Below, one piece after another: positions 27,861 through 37,551 of a DNA stretch of 64,000 nucleotides (positions are counted from its first letter, which is position 1; every line of letters starts with the position of its first letter). The DNA is from Clostridium culturomicium (lineage in GTDB: Bacteria; Bacillota; Clostridia; Clostridiales; Clostridiaceae), in assembly GCF_000821305.1 (NCBI RefSeq), contig NZ_CCXK01000017.1:932159-996158 (forward strand). The letters are read 5' to 3'. The notes under the pieces were generated by a model. That model was not told the origin of the DNA and did not search any database. It saw nothing but the letters and a program-made list of their open reading frames with translations. A program made the position numbers and the translations under genes.

Positions 27861-27979
27861 CTCTGATATTATCTTACCTAGTTTTTGATAATCTATACTT
27901 TTATTTATGGAATTTTAACTGGAATTCATTTTAAATATTTAATTAACGAAAATAATTAAGCAATCAAAAAATGTATAAA
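27861..27979. other. AT-rich intergenic remainder
   Basis: Between the repeat at 27712 and the next terminator. I see no gene, and no structure I would defend. Confidence 0.4.
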
Positions 27980-28006
27980 AAAAGAACTTCAAATACATGA
28001 AGTTCT
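27980..28006 (-). terminator. Terminator after the asparaginase gene
   Basis: AGAACTTCA-TGTATT-TGAAGTTCT followed by TTTTTT on the minus strand, about 100 bases past the stop at 28105. Confidence 0.75.
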
Positions 28007-28104
28007 CAAAATCAGTTTATAATTCATATACCTTAATTATGCTTGTAAAATAGTTAAAGCTTTATCCTAAAGAAGCAATTTACTTAACCAAATTGTAAAA
28101 ACTA

Positions 28105-29100
28105 TTAAAGTTTAAATACAACCTTACTTTCACCAACTATTTTTTTATTATCATTTGTAACAGTGTTTGGATAAACCGTTCTTAGACGCTGAATAGTTTC
28201 CTTGTTTTTGTAATTTAACTGCTCCAGAATTGTGGCAACGATTATTGGCCACTCATCTTCAGAACCATCAATTATCTTAATAGAGACTCCCAATCTTTCT
28301 TCCTTTAACCCAAAGCAGTATACACCTTTAGCTCCACCCTTAGCTACAATATTAGGGTCTTGATTTAATAAAGTGCAAATTAGATTTGTTCCTGAAATCA
28401 TCTCATAATTTTCATTCATTAAAGTTGAAAGCTTTATTACAGCGTTTCTTGTTTTTTCATTATCTATGGTATTAGGACAAGCTAATCTTCTATAGGCATT
28501 AGCTAAATTCCTCATTGGCATACCAAATACAGGCACACCACATCCATCAACTCCAATTATGATTTTTTCTTTTGGGTATTCAGAAATATAAGCTATATGT
28601 TCTAAGATTTCCTGCTGTGCCGGGCTATTTATATCAAAGTAATTACCTTTATCACAGCCCATTGCAGTGCAAAGGGTTAAAATCCCCATATGTTTTCCAG
28701 AACAATTGTGATAAATCCTTCTTGGACCGCCACCCTCAACTATCACCTTTTCTTTAGCATCTGCAGCTAATGGATAGGTTGGAAGACATATAAGCTCCTC
28801 TTCTTTTATTCCTGTTTTCTCCATGATGCCTTCTATGGCTTTAACATGCCATGGCTGCGCTCTATGGGAAGCTGCCATTACAGTAATTTCTTTATCTGTG
28901 AACCCATACTTCTCCTCAAGTCCTGCTTCAAGTAATGGTAATACTTGAATTGGCTTTGCAGAAGATCTCATGTAGGTTATAAAATCTGAATCTCCTACAG
29001 AGTGAACAACCTGTCCACCCTCTCCTGTTATACAGATATACCCTCTATGTACACATTCTAATAAATCCCCTCTGTATTCTTCTACTAAAATCTCATCCAT
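28105..29100 (-). CDS. Asparaginase (PF06089 type)
   Basis: 331 residues of the Rhizobium-type asparaginase family (thermolabile asparaginase II), unrelated to the AnsA/AnsB fold. Visible: MRSSAKPIQVLPLLEAG, ASHRAQPWHV, the hallmark HNCSGKHMGIL and IIGVDGCGVPVFGMPMRNLA. Expected to hydrolyse L-asparagine to aspartate and ammonia. Site GGAGG before the ATG; single gene. Confidence 0.85.
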   Translation of the reverse strand: MDEILVEEYRGDLLECVHRGYICITGEGGQVVHSVGDSDFITYMRSSAKPIQVLPLLEAGLEEKYGFTDKEITVMAASHRAQPWHVKAIEGIMEKTGIKEEELICLPTYPLAADAKEKVIVEGGGPRRIYHNCSGKHMGILTLCTAMGCDKGNYFDINSPAQQEILEHIAYISEYPKEKIIIGVDGCGVPVFGMPMRNLANAYRRLACPNTIDNEKTRNAVIKLSTLMNENYEMISGTNLICTLLNQDPNIVAKGGAKGVYCFGLKEERLGVSIKIIDGSEDEWPIIVATILEQLNYKNKETIQRLRTVYPNTVTNDNKKIVGESKVVFKL

Positions 29101-29228
29101 TCTTATACCTCCATAGCAATCTAAAAATTTTCACTGGTATCAATATTCGTAATATTTGAATTAGTCTTCTCGTGAGTGTCTGCAGCCTTCCTTCTACTAT
29201 ATGTATACTACATATTTACTTAAAGATA

Positions 29229-29267
29229 TGAACTCATTATTTGATAAAAATTCAAATAATGAGTTCA
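29229..29267 (-). terminator. Perfect inverted repeat after the MATE gene
   Basis: 16-bp perfect arms TGAACTCATTATTTGA / TCAAATAATGAGTTCA with a 7-base loop. The T-run is poor, so it may be a terminator or a regulatory hairpin between the MATE and asparaginase genes. Confidence 0.5.
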
Positions 29268-29367
29268 TAGAAAAAACAATTACATCTATTAAAATTTTAC
29301 ATTAATAAAAAGGATTTGTAAAATAAATTTTTATATCTTTTTTGATATCCCATCTTTACATTATTCA

Positions 29368-30774
29368 TTAACACTCATTAACACATATTTCTTCTTTCAC
29401 TTTGACCTCTTGCTGCTCTCTATGAACAACAACATTCTGCCAGCTGCCTCTTCTGTAAATTATATAGCCATAAATGCAGACAATAAAATTACTAAAGCTC
29501 ATGGAGAACCATATCCCGGTGGAGCCAATTTCTGTGAAGTATTTAAACATTAAAATCATTGGAAGTCTAACAAGCCAGAGTCTGCCAATTTCCATTGACA
29601 TTGAATATTTTGTATGGCCTGAACCTTGGAATACCCCTTGAAATACGCTGAAGATTCCCATCAGTGGCATTGACCACGCTATATAGTGAAGATAAACTAA
29701 GCTTTCTTCAATAACCAACTTACCATCCTTGGATTGCATGAAGAAGTTTATTATTTCATTATCAAAGGCAAGCATTGCTAAAATCCCAACACTGGAAAAT
29801 ACAACTGTGAGTTTTATTGCCTTAGAAAATGCTTCCTTGGCACGGTTCATCTGATTTGAACCTAAATTTTGACCAACAATGGCTGTGAGGGCTGCCCCAA
29901 TACCCATGGCAGGCTGCATTACTAAGGAGGTAATCCTGTTTACCATGGCAAAAGCAGCCATGGTTGAAGCTCCATATGAAACAATAAAACCATTTAAAAC
30001 CATGAAGCCTATCGAAGAGCCTGATTGTCCAACTGCAGATGGAAGTGCAATCCTCCAGATCTTATCAAATTTCTGCTTACTGAATTTGAAATTCTTAAAT
30101 GATGGAGTAACCTTTGTTTTACCCATTAATAATACTGCAAAGCCTGCAAGAGCTAAAAAAGCTTTAGATAAAAGAGTTGCCCAGGCTGCTCCTGCCACTC
30201 CCATATTAAGAGTAAAGATAAAAATAGGATCTAAGACCATATTAAGCACTGCACTTATTCCACTTAATACTGTCGGTAAAAGTGTATTGCCTTGAGAGTT
30301 CATTATGGAGTTAAAGTTAAAGAATAAAAACATAAATGGCATGTCAAGACAAGTAATTCTTAAGTATATTTTTCCGAATTCAGCTATATCACCTCTCCCT
30401 CCCATTAACCAAATAATGGATGGTGCAAGGATATATCCAATAAGTGCCAAAATTAATGAAGCTAAAAAAGAAATAGCAATGAGCTGGGAAGAATATTCCT
30501 TTGCTTCTTTATAATCATTAGCTCCAACGAATTGTGAAATGATTGAGGTTCCAGCAATGGAAAGCCCCGTTCCAATGGATATAAATAAGAAGTTAACCGG
30601 CCAAACAAAAGCAGTAGCTGCAAATTCAACTGAACCAATTTTACTGACCCAAACTCCATCCACCAGATTATATAAAGTTTGAATTAAGTTGTTAACCATA
30701 ATAGGCAGGGCTAATATGCCTATAACCTTGTACAAATTTCCCTTTAAAATTAAGCTTCGTTTGTCCTTAATCAT
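29368..30774 (-). CDS. MATE-family efflux transporter
   Basis: 468 residues with 12 hydrophobic segments in two similar halves. Visible: VNNLIQTLYNLVDGVWVSKIG and SIISQFVGANDYKEAKEY in the first half and GIGAALTAIVGQNLGSNQMNRAKEAFSKA in the second. Cation-coupled multidrug export is the family role. Site GGAGGAG; stands alone. Confidence 0.9.
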   Translation of the reverse strand: MIKDKRSLILKGNLYKVIGILALPIMVNNLIQTLYNLVDGVWVSKIGSVEFAATAFVWPVNFLFISIGTGLSIAGTSIISQFVGANDYKEAKEYSSQLIAISFLASLILALIGYILAPSIIWLMGGRGDIAEFGKIYLRITCLDMPFMFLFFNFNSIMNSQGNTLLPTVLSGISAVLNMVLDPIFIFTLNMGVAGAAWATLLSKAFLALAGFAVLLMGKTKVTPSFKNFKFSKQKFDKIWRIALPSAVGQSGSSIGFMVLNGFIVSYGASTMAAFAMVNRITSLVMQPAMGIGAALTAIVGQNLGSNQMNRAKEAFSKAIKLTVVFSSVGILAMLAFDNEIINFFMQSKDGKLVIEESLVYLHYIAWSMPLMGIFSVFQGVFQGSGHTKYSMSMEIGRLWLVRLPMILMFKYFTEIGSTGIWFSMSFSNFIVCIYGYIIYRRGSWQNVVVHREQQEVKVKEEICVNEC

Positions 30775-30983
30775 ACTACTCCTCCAATTTTTTATTACCT
30801 GTTACATTTTATATTATATACCATGTAAACCATATATTTCTATAACAAGTTTAGGCTTGCGAAACTTTTTTATTCCGAAATATTAAAATCTAATTCACCC
30901 TTCACCGAAATTCGTTGAGGGGTTAGTCCACTTTAATATAAAGCTCATATAAATACTTTTCGACCGACTTACACGACTTTCCT

Positions 30984-31481
30984 CTATATCTCTTCACCCA
31001 TTAATTCCTTAAAAAAAGCTTCTAGATCAAAATCATTATTAAGAATTCTATAATATTTATCCTTGTACATTTTAGACCCGAAAATCAATATATTTTCTCC
31101 CTTATCACTCACCTCAAAATATATAGAAAAAACATCTTCAGTATAAGTAACTCTTTCTTTTGGAGAGTAAGAGGCTATAAAACTAAGATGTTTATCTCCA
31201 TTTCCTCTCTTCTTTGTTCTTCTGAGTTGAAGGCTGTCAATTTTATCAATGATGGATTTCATCTCTATTTCATTATCAATGAACCTGAAATATTTAAGGT
31301 CTTCATAATCATCGTAATCAGAAATAAGGGAGAAATCTGTAACATAAATCCCTTCATAAGTATACTCCATCTCTTGATTTGAAATTATGTTACTTATCTT
31401 AATAATATAGGGCAGATCCCACCAAACTACAAAACCCAAAACAAGGATTATAACAGCTCCCCAAATTATTTTCTTTTTCAT
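30984..31481 (-). CDS. Membrane-anchored hypothetical protein, paralogue of the next gene (165 aa)
   Basis: One N-terminal membrane segment (about residues 4-22), then an outside domain of ~140 residues. It shares with the gene at 31541: MKKKIIW, ISNQ(x4)YTYE, IIDKID(S/G)L(Q/K)LRRT, YYLRILN-like (YYRILNNDFDLEAFFKEL) at the end. Function unknown. The similar gene pair suggests a tandem duplication. Site AAGGGGG. Confidence 0.7.
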   Translation of the reverse strand: MKKKIIWGAVIILVLGFVVWWDLPYIIKISNIISNQEMEYTYEGIYVTDFSLISDYDDYEDLKYFRFIDNEIEMKSIIDKIDSLQLRRTKKRGNGDKHLSFIASYSPKERVTYTEDVFSIYFEVSDKGENILIFGSKMYKDKYYRILNNDFDLEAFFKELMGEEI

Positions 31482-31540
31482 AAAATCCCCCTTCTTCTCT
31501 CAATCTTTAACTATAAAATAGTTTATAAAAATTTGTACTT

Positions 31541-32014
31541 TCATTTTACTTCTGCCTTTAATTCCTCAATGAACTTTTCAATGTTAAAATCTTTATTTAG
31601 AATTTTATAATATTGAGATTTATAGGTATCTCCCATTCTTATAAATGCTAAATAATTATCTCCGTTAACTTGCGTAAAGTTAATACTAAAAACCCCTTCC
31701 ACATAAGTCATATCCTTTTTAGCATATCTAGCTGTAAATGAAATTTCTTCATTTCCATAGATAAAATTTCTTGTTCGTCTTAACTTCAAACCGTCAATTT
31801 TATCAATTATATTCTTCATCTGTATTTCATCCGTTACCTCCAAACTATGAAGGTCATTATCATACCAATTAGTAAAGGAAATTCTCTCATAAGTATAATC
31901 AACGTTTTGATTACTAATGAGGTTTTTGCTAGATACTAAATAGGGGAAATCGAACCAAGCCACAACGCAAAAAAATATTGCAACAACCATTACCCAAATA
32001 ATTTTCTTTTTCAT
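31541..32014 (-). CDS. Membrane-anchored hypothetical protein, paralogue (157 aa)
   Basis: Same architecture as the gene at 30984: anchor at residues 4-20, LISNQNVDYTYERI, IIDKIDGLKLRRTRN and a C-terminal YYKILNKDFNIEKFIEELK. I start at MKKKIIWVM, which has AAGGGGTG upstream, rather than the GTG three codons earlier. Gap to the paralogue 59 bases; probably one operon. Confidence 0.7.
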   Translation of the reverse strand: MKKKIIWVMVVAIFFCVVAWFDFPYLVSSKNLISNQNVDYTYERISFTNWYDNDLHSLEVTDEIQMKNIIDKIDGLKLRRTRNFIYGNEEISFTARYAKKDMTYVEGVFSINFTQVNGDNYLAFIRMGDTYKSQYYKILNKDFNIEKFIEELKAEVK

Positions 32015-32131
32015 AAAAATCACCCCTTAGTAATATTTTACAACACCCTTAACAATTTGTACCAATTCTATTAACTTTCACTCCTACTTTCTATATCCCA
32101 AATATATACTAAATATATTTCTTTAAAATAA

Positions 32132-32157
32132 AAAGGAGAGCATTTCTGCTCTCAAAG
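32132..32157 (-). terminator. Terminator
   Basis: GAGAGCA-GAAA-TGCTCTC followed by CTTTTTATTTT on the minus strand, about 10 bases past the stop at 32167. Confidence 0.8.
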
Positions 32158-32166
32158 CTTAACTCA

Positions 32167-32475
32167 TTAACTTTTGGAAATTATTCCATATCTGCTCACA
32201 AGAAAAATAGCAATGGATAATATGCATAATACTGAAGTAAATTCAGAAGTTAAAAACACCGCACCATGTCCAAAAATAGAAATTATAACATTTATCATAT
32301 AGCCTAAAAGAAATAATGCATAGAACACACAACAAATCAAGTGCACAATTAAAGACTTTTTGCTATGGCCTTCTGTTTTTGCTATTAAAATGGTTTCTTC
32401 CCATTGACGAATAAGTCCATAAGTAAAGACACACATAATAGGTATAATTATTATTCCATCAATAATGTCCCACAT
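32167..32475 (-). CDS. Small membrane protein (102 aa)
   Basis: Three or four hydrophobic segments (about 5-20, 42-65, 75-95) with no recognised motif. Site GGAGGGATAGGA. It follows the gene at 32490 by 14 bases, so the two form an operon. Confidence 0.6.
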   Translation of the reverse strand: MWDIIDGIIIIPIMCVFTYGLIRQWEETILIAKTEGHSKKSLIVHLICCVFYALFLLGYMINVIISIFGHGAVFLTSEFTSVLCILSIAIFLVSRYGIISKS

Positions 32476-32489
32476 TCCTATCCCTCCTA

Positions 32490-32825
32490 CTAAAGACGGC
32501 TTCTTCTTTTTAATCTGATAATACCGCCAACAATAAAAGATACACTTATTAAAATCATTACCGAACTATTTAAAATACTGCTTAAGCTAAAATCACCAAT
32601 TATAAATATCAACGTAGGTATTGCAAAAAGAATTCCAACAATAATCATCAAAACAGGTGCCTTACTTAAATTTTTTATTGGAATTGGAGCACTGCCTTTG
32701 TTGATAAAATATCCTGCATTGGTAGAGTTATTCTGCCATTCATTAATTTCTCTTAATTGTTCTTCAAGTGGGTTTTCTTCTTGAATTTCTTGAAAATCTC
32801 TGTTACTTCCCTCTTTCTTCTCCAA
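32490..32825 (-). CDS. Hypothetical membrane protein (111 aa)
   Basis: Acidic, soluble N-terminal half (residues 1-50, Glu/Asn/Gln-rich), then two hydrophobic segments (about 55-75 and 85-103) and a basic tail (RLKRRSRL). Not recognised. First gene of a two-gene unit with 32167. Confidence 0.6.
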   Translation of the reverse strand: MEKKEGSNRDFQEIQEENPLEEQLREINEWQNNSTNAGYFINKGSAPIPIKNLSKAPVLMIIVGILFAIPTLIFIIGDFSLSSILNSSVMILISVSFIVGGIIRLKRRSRL

Positions 32826-33049
32826 ACCTCTTCCCCCTAATTAAACCTAAGTAGTGATAAATCTATTGCATATTAACTTCCTCTTAAATATATATAGCAT
32901 TTATCAAATTTTTACATCCCCTATATAATTATATTCTAATTTTCAGAACAATACTACAATTTCCACACATTTTCTTAATATTTTGTTAATATTTAAAGCC
33001 ACATAAGGAAAGAGCCCCATGGACTCTCCCTAAGAATTTATTCAATATA

Positions 33050-33853
33050 TTAAAACCCTAAACCAGATACAAGTTCAGCATTAAAGCCTCTCTTTATAAG
33101 TCTTTCAATCACAAATTCAGCTTCCTCGTGACTCGTATTACTTAAAAGCAGATAAAGTGAACCTTCTTCATCCAAACCGATATAGTCCATACCTCTCAGC
33201 TGACTTTTTAAATTATAATATAAATACTCCACATCATTATTAAACTTGTGTGATAATTTTATAATTGAGTATTCTGCATCATTATTTATCTTAAAGTATT
33301 CCTTATTTTCAATTATTTCTTTAAAAAATTCATATTTTAAAACTCCAGTGTTATTTATGTATCTATCTGCTTCTATAGCATTTTCATAAGTGTAGGCATT
33401 TATAAGTGCATTAGTTACAGCTTCTGAAATTGTTTCAAAAATATTTTCCTGATGAATATTAAAGTCTTCCAGTGTATCATCGAAAATTGCCAAGACTGCT
33501 CTAACTTTATTGTTTATAACTATTGGCACCATGATCTTTGGTAATTCTTTATCCTCTTGCTTATTCACAAAAATATTCCTGCTTTCTATTAAAGTTTTTA
33601 TTGCTTCTGCCAAATCTGCTTCAATTGATTTTTTAATTCTAAAATCAATACTATTGTTATGGGACTGAGCCACTAGTCTTAAATATCTTCCATCCTCTGA
33701 TATAATATAAAATGCTGCTCCCCTGCATTTAAGAATTTTTTCAGTAAGAATTACAGCATTTTCTATAACCCTGTTACTACTTAAAGAATTAAGTTGATTT
33801 AAAAGCTTAATTGACAATATCATCTCTTTTTCAACCATTATCCTCAAACTCAT
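33050..33853 (-). CDS. GAF-domain protein with a degenerate GGDEF-like C-terminus
   Basis: 267 residues. Residues ~25-145 look like a GAF domain (AAFYIISEDGRYLRLVAQ … MVPIVINNKVRAVLAIFDD). The C-terminal ~110 residues (YSIIKLSH … MDYIGLDEEGSLYLLLSNTSHEEAEFVIERLIKRG) resemble the end of a GGDEF domain without the GGDEF active site. PelD has this architecture, but no Pel genes are nearby. Shares its layout with the gene at 33948, 94 bases away. Site AAAGGAGGG. Confidence 0.6.
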   Translation of the reverse strand: MSLRIMVEKEMILSIKLLNQLNSLSSNRVIENAVILTEKILKCRGAAFYIISEDGRYLRLVAQSHNNSIDFRIKKSIEADLAEAIKTLIESRNIFVNKQEDKELPKIMVPIVINNKVRAVLAIFDDTLEDFNIHQENIFETISEAVTNALINAYTYENAIEADRYINNTGVLKYEFFKEIIENKEYFKINNDAEYSIIKLSHKFNNDVEYLYYNLKSQLRGMDYIGLDEEGSLYLLLSNTSHEEAEFVIERLIKRGFNAELVSGLGF

Positions 33854-33947
33854 TCCCTCCTTTAGTTGTTAAAAAATAACTTTTTCTATATTTTTACATT
33901 ATATCTATTCACCATATATCTCTAAAATCCTTTAAAATCTATTAAAT

Positions 33948-34928
33948 TTAAAATAAGGTATCATCACAAATAACTTCAGCCAGGATTTTAACATTTTTCA
34001 GCCTTTTTATAACAAAGGAAGCCTCTTCTTTACAAGTATTAGTTAATAAAAGGAATAATTCATCCTTCATATTAACACCTAACTGATCAATCCCCCTGAT
34101 ACTCCCCTTAATAACTTCATAAATTTCTTTTGGTCCTGCTATATTATCCGCCAAATCACTCTTTAACTTTAGTAATGTATACTCAATATGATTCTCTGCC
34201 TTGTATTTATTCTTCTGCCTTATAACTTCCTTAAAATATTCTTCATATAATATCCGGGTTCCCTTCAAGTATTTTCTGAAGCTGCTAACACTTTCATATT
34301 TATATACTTGTACTATGGAAGATGTAACCATACTACCTATTAATTTAAATAGCTTTTTATTATAGGAAGAGACCTTGTTTAAGGGATTAAATGCAGCAAT
34401 AATAGCAATTACTTTATTTTCAAAGGTTATAGGACACATCATAGCTGGTAATTTACCATTGCACTCTTCATTAAAGTAAGGCTCTTTCTCCTTAATAACT
34501 TGTCCAAATTCAACATTTTCCTCAACTCTATAGGAGTTTTTTATCAGTTCTCTATTGATACTTCGTGATACAGAAACCAATCTTAAATATACTTCATCAT
34601 TAGAAACTTCATATACTCCTATCTCTTTAGAATTCATAATTTCTTCTGCAATATTCAAAGCTTTATCAAAAATATTTTCAGCAACCGAAATATGCTGATA
34701 TTTGCTTTCCTTTAAGGATTCTTCAGGAAAAATGAGAGTATACTTTTCTTTTCCACTACGAACCTGCTCAATTCTTGAATTATTTATTGCCATTGGATAG
34801 GTCTTAGGATCAATTATAGAATCATCTTTTACTCTGTTAAGGACAAAAATTTCATTTTCCCCCTTGGAATATGTTTCAACTATATCATCGCAAAGCTCAT
34901 CATTATTGCCCACAATTAATATCTTCAT
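33948..34928 (-). CDS. GAF-domain protein with degenerate GGDEF-like C-terminus, paralogue
   Basis: 326 residues from MKILIVGNND, chosen because GAGGAGAG lies just upstream; a longer frame starts in AT-rich sequence. Residues 1-75 form a small Rossmann-like region (KILIVGNNDELCDDIVE). Then GAF (MMCPITFENKVIAIIAAFNP) and the same C-terminal block as its neighbour (YTLLKLKSD … IDQLGVNMKDELFLLLTNTCKEEASFVIKRL). Probably a signal-sensing pair; the ligand is unknown. Confidence 0.6.
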   Translation of the reverse strand: MKILIVGNNDELCDDIVETYSKGENEIFVLNRVKDDSIIDPKTYPMAINNSRIEQVRSGKEKYTLIFPEESLKESKYQHISVAENIFDKALNIAEEIMNSKEIGVYEVSNDEVYLRLVSVSRSINRELIKNSYRVEENVEFGQVIKEKEPYFNEECNGKLPAMMCPITFENKVIAIIAAFNPLNKVSSYNKKLFKLIGSMVTSSIVQVYKYESVSSFRKYLKGTRILYEEYFKEVIRQKNKYKAENHIEYTLLKLKSDLADNIAGPKEIYEVIKGSIRGIDQLGVNMKDELFLLLTNTCKEEASFVIKRLKNVKILAEVICDDTLF

Positions 34929-35085
34929 TTCATTTCTCTCCTCATTTTCTAGATGAATATTATTATCATTAGGTACAATTACTATATTATAATACCACAA
35001 TTTGTAAATTTTGTCTTACAATAAATCCTTCAAGGTATTACATATTTCACCTTATTATTAAAAATTTAGTGGTATTTATAAAAAA

Positions 35086-35116
35086 ACAGCCATATATCCC
35101 CAAGATATATGGCTAT
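35086..35116 (-). terminator. Terminator after the holin-like gene
   Basis: AGCCATATATC-(5 bases)-GATATATGGCT, followed on the minus strand by TTTTTTT; 25 bases past the stop at 35141. Confidence 0.8.
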
Positions 35117-35140
35117 CCTATTAACTTTATAATTTATAAA

Positions 35141-35521
35141 CTATTTTATAAGCTTAGATTTATTTCTTGCAGCAATTTCCTCTTCAGTAATTTCATAAGG
35201 ATTTCCATCATCATCACACATTAGTTCACCATTTAAAAATAAATATTCGGTGGTTTCACCACAATTTGAACATTTTAATTTAATAGTTTTTGTTGGTTTT
35301 TGAGCTTCCGGATTATTCATAATACCTAAGGATACTAATATAGAACATATGGCCACCACAACTTTTGTTATTGCACTCCCGTCTACATTAATTTTTGCTA
35401 TAGTTAAGATTATCATAACCTGCGAAATTATACTTGTAATAACCACAGGATTTCTTAATCTTTTTAAAATATTTATAAGAAAAGTGTTTTCTTTACTATT
35501 TTTCGTATTCTTCACTCCCAT
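35141..35521 (-). CDS. Holin-like membrane protein with a C-terminal Cys pair
   Basis: 126 residues. Two hydrophobic segments (about 26-45 and 52-70) with LRNPVVITSIISQVMIILTIA … SILVSLGIMNNPEAQ, reminiscent of phi-LC3-type phage holins. After the membrane part comes KLKCSNCGETTEYLFLNGELMCDDDGNPYEI, a CxxC plus a later Cys, like part of a zinc ribbon. Such a tail is unusual for a holin. No lysin gene is adjacent. The holin assignment is a resemblance only. Confidence 0.45.
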   Translation of the reverse strand: MGVKNTKNSKENTFLINILKRLRNPVVITSIISQVMIILTIAKINVDGSAITKVVVAICSILVSLGIMNNPEAQKPTKTIKLKCSNCGETTEYLFLNGELMCDDDGNPYEITEEEIAARNKSKLIK

Positions 35522-35607
35522 ACCCCCTAAGAATAAAAGAAATATCTTTTGTTATACTACATAATATTGTAAATTTTTAAATTTAGTTACATAAAAGTAG
35601 TTATAAA

Positions 35608-35637
35608 AATAACCACAGCTCACGCACTGTGGTTATT
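35608..35637 (-). terminator. Bidirectional terminator after the DUF1846 gene
   Basis: 11-bp perfect stem AATAACCACAG / CTGTGGTTATT, 8-base loop, with A/T runs on both sides; about 120 bases past the stop at 35756. Confidence 0.65.
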
Positions 35638-35755
35638 AAAAAATGAAATTCTATTCAACACTAAAAATATCTTAATAAAACATTTTCTTAAGTAGCTTTC
35701 TTTTAACTTTAGTTCTTAGGTCTTAAATAAAACTTAAAGAACGTAAACCTACTAA

Positions 35756-37267
35756 TTATAAGCTGTAAAATAAGTTTTCTGATGCCCATTCAGGGTCACA
35801 AGTAACATCTACTCCAAGCTTTCTGAATACCTGCTCTTCACCTGTGCTTAAGATTGTTGTTGAGTGAAGCTGACAGCCTTTAAGCATAGCAAGCTTCTCT
35901 AAAGCAACTTGAGCCGTTGGGTTTGTTGCAGCTGAAATACTAAGAGCAATTAAAATCTCTTCAGAATTTAATGAAGTTCTGTGATTTCCTAAAGTCTTAG
36001 ACTTTAAGTTATTAATTGGCTCTAATACTACTGGAGAGATTAGGTGAATCTCATCAGAGATGTTTGCAAGGTGTTTAACAGCATTTAAAAGTACTGCTGC
36101 AGAAGCATCCATAACATCTGTATTTCTTCCAGTTATTATTGTTCCATCCTCAAGCTCTAAAGCTACAACAGGACAAACCTCATTTTTATCTGCACAAGCC
36201 TCTTTAAGCTTTGCAGAATATTTCCTAGCAGGGATAACACATTTTCTATCCTCTGGTTTAAGATTTAAAGATTCCATTATAATCTTCATTGTCTTAAATA
36301 CTTCTTCATCAACATAACCTTTTTTGTACTCTACGCTAGTTTTGAAGTATCTTCTGATAATTTCTTGGATTGAAGCTTCCTTAACCACATCATCATCAGT
36401 TATTCCAAAGCCAACTCTGTTAACTCCCATATCTGTAGGGCTCTTGTAGATAGACTCTTTTCCAGTAATCTTCTCGATGATTCTCTTTATAACTGGGAAC
36501 ATCTCAATGTCTCTGTTATAGTTAACTGCCACTTCTCCGTATGTATCAAAGTGGAAGGAGTCAATCATATTAACGTCCTTAAGGTCAACAGTTGCTGCTT
36601 CATAAGCAATATTTAAAGGATGCTTTAGAGGTACATTCCAAACTGGGAAAGTCTCAAATTTAGAATATCCTACTGCATTGCCTCTCTTGTTCTCATGGTA
36701 AAGCTGGTTTAAGCAGGTTGCAAGCTTTCCACTTCCTGGTCCTGGTGCTGTAACAACCACTATTGGTTTTGTAGTTTCAATATATGGGTTGCTTCCGTAA
36801 CCTTCATCACTAACGATGGCTTCAACATCTGTTGGATAACCCTTTATTGCCTGATGCTTGTAAACTTTAATTCCACGTCTTTCAAGTTTATTGATAAAGA
36901 TATTTGTTGCAGGCTGTCCGCTGTATCTTGTGATTACAACAGAGTTAACCTCTAAATCCCATCCTCTTAAATCGTCGATAAGTCTAAGAACATCCATATC
37001 GTAAGTGATTCCGAAGTCTCCTCTTATCTTATTTCTCTCTATATCCCCTGCATAAACACAGATGATAATCTCTGCTTTTTCTCTAAGCTTATGTAAAAGC
37101 TTTATCTTTGCGTTCTCATCAAATCCTGGCAGTACTCTGCTGGCGTGCATATCAAATAATAATTTCCCACCAAACTCTAAGTATAACTTATCAAAATTAT
37201 TAACTCTTTCTAAGATATACTTTGACTGCTCTTCAAGATATTTTTCATGATCAAATCCAATTTTCAT
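35756..37267 (-). CDS. DUF1846 (UPF0371) family protein
   Basis: 503 residues, full family length. Visible: the N-terminal KIGFDHEKYLEEQSKYILER, FGGKLLFDMHASRVLPGF, ITRYSGQPATN, the phosphate-loop-like VVTAPGPGSGKLATCLNQL, YSKFETFPVWN and the C-terminal SCLHSTTILSTGEE-type end (CQLHSTTILSTGEEQVFRKL). Widespread in Firmicutes; biochemical role not established as far as I know. Site GATGAGGTG. Confidence 0.88.
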   Translation of the reverse strand: MKIGFDHEKYLEEQSKYILERVNNFDKLYLEFGGKLLFDMHASRVLPGFDENAKIKLLHKLREKAEIIICVYAGDIERNKIRGDFGITYDMDVLRLIDDLRGWDLEVNSVVITRYSGQPATNIFINKLERRGIKVYKHQAIKGYPTDVEAIVSDEGYGSNPYIETTKPIVVVTAPGPGSGKLATCLNQLYHENKRGNAVGYSKFETFPVWNVPLKHPLNIAYEAATVDLKDVNMIDSFHFDTYGEVAVNYNRDIEMFPVIKRIIEKITGKESIYKSPTDMGVNRVGFGITDDDVVKEASIQEIIRRYFKTSVEYKKGYVDEEVFKTMKIIMESLNLKPEDRKCVIPARKYSAKLKEACADKNEVCPVVALELEDGTIITGRNTDVMDASAAVLLNAVKHLANISDEIHLISPVVLEPINNLKSKTLGNHRTSLNSEEILIALSISAATNPTAQVALEKLAMLKGCQLHSTTILSTGEEQVFRKLGVDVTCDPEWASENLFYSL

Positions 37268-37551
37268 TTCTACACCTCATCCTAAAGTAAATACTCTATC
37301 TATTATTACACAAAATCACCTTGTAGAAAACTATTAAATTTTATTTTAATATAATTATTTTGCTGAAAAATATTGTAATCCTTTAACCTTCAAATTTCCA
37401 GCCCCATTAAATACGTAATTTGAAAATGTTGTTTTTCCCTTATTTTTGGTTATCTGTTACTATTTATGTAGTATAATTATGTAGTAATTATTTTAAATTC
37501 TATTTAGTTAATATATATGTAATTTTAGTATTATATGAAAGGAGAAAAATA

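Noticed and set aside
30775..30983. Riboswitch upstream of the MATE gene
   Set aside because: MATE genes can follow guanidine or PreQ1 riboswitches, but I could not find a matching conserved core in this 200-base stretch.
33050..34928. Pel polysaccharide locus (PelD)
   Set aside because: Only the domain layout matches; no pelA, E, F or G gene is nearby and the proteins lack membrane segments.
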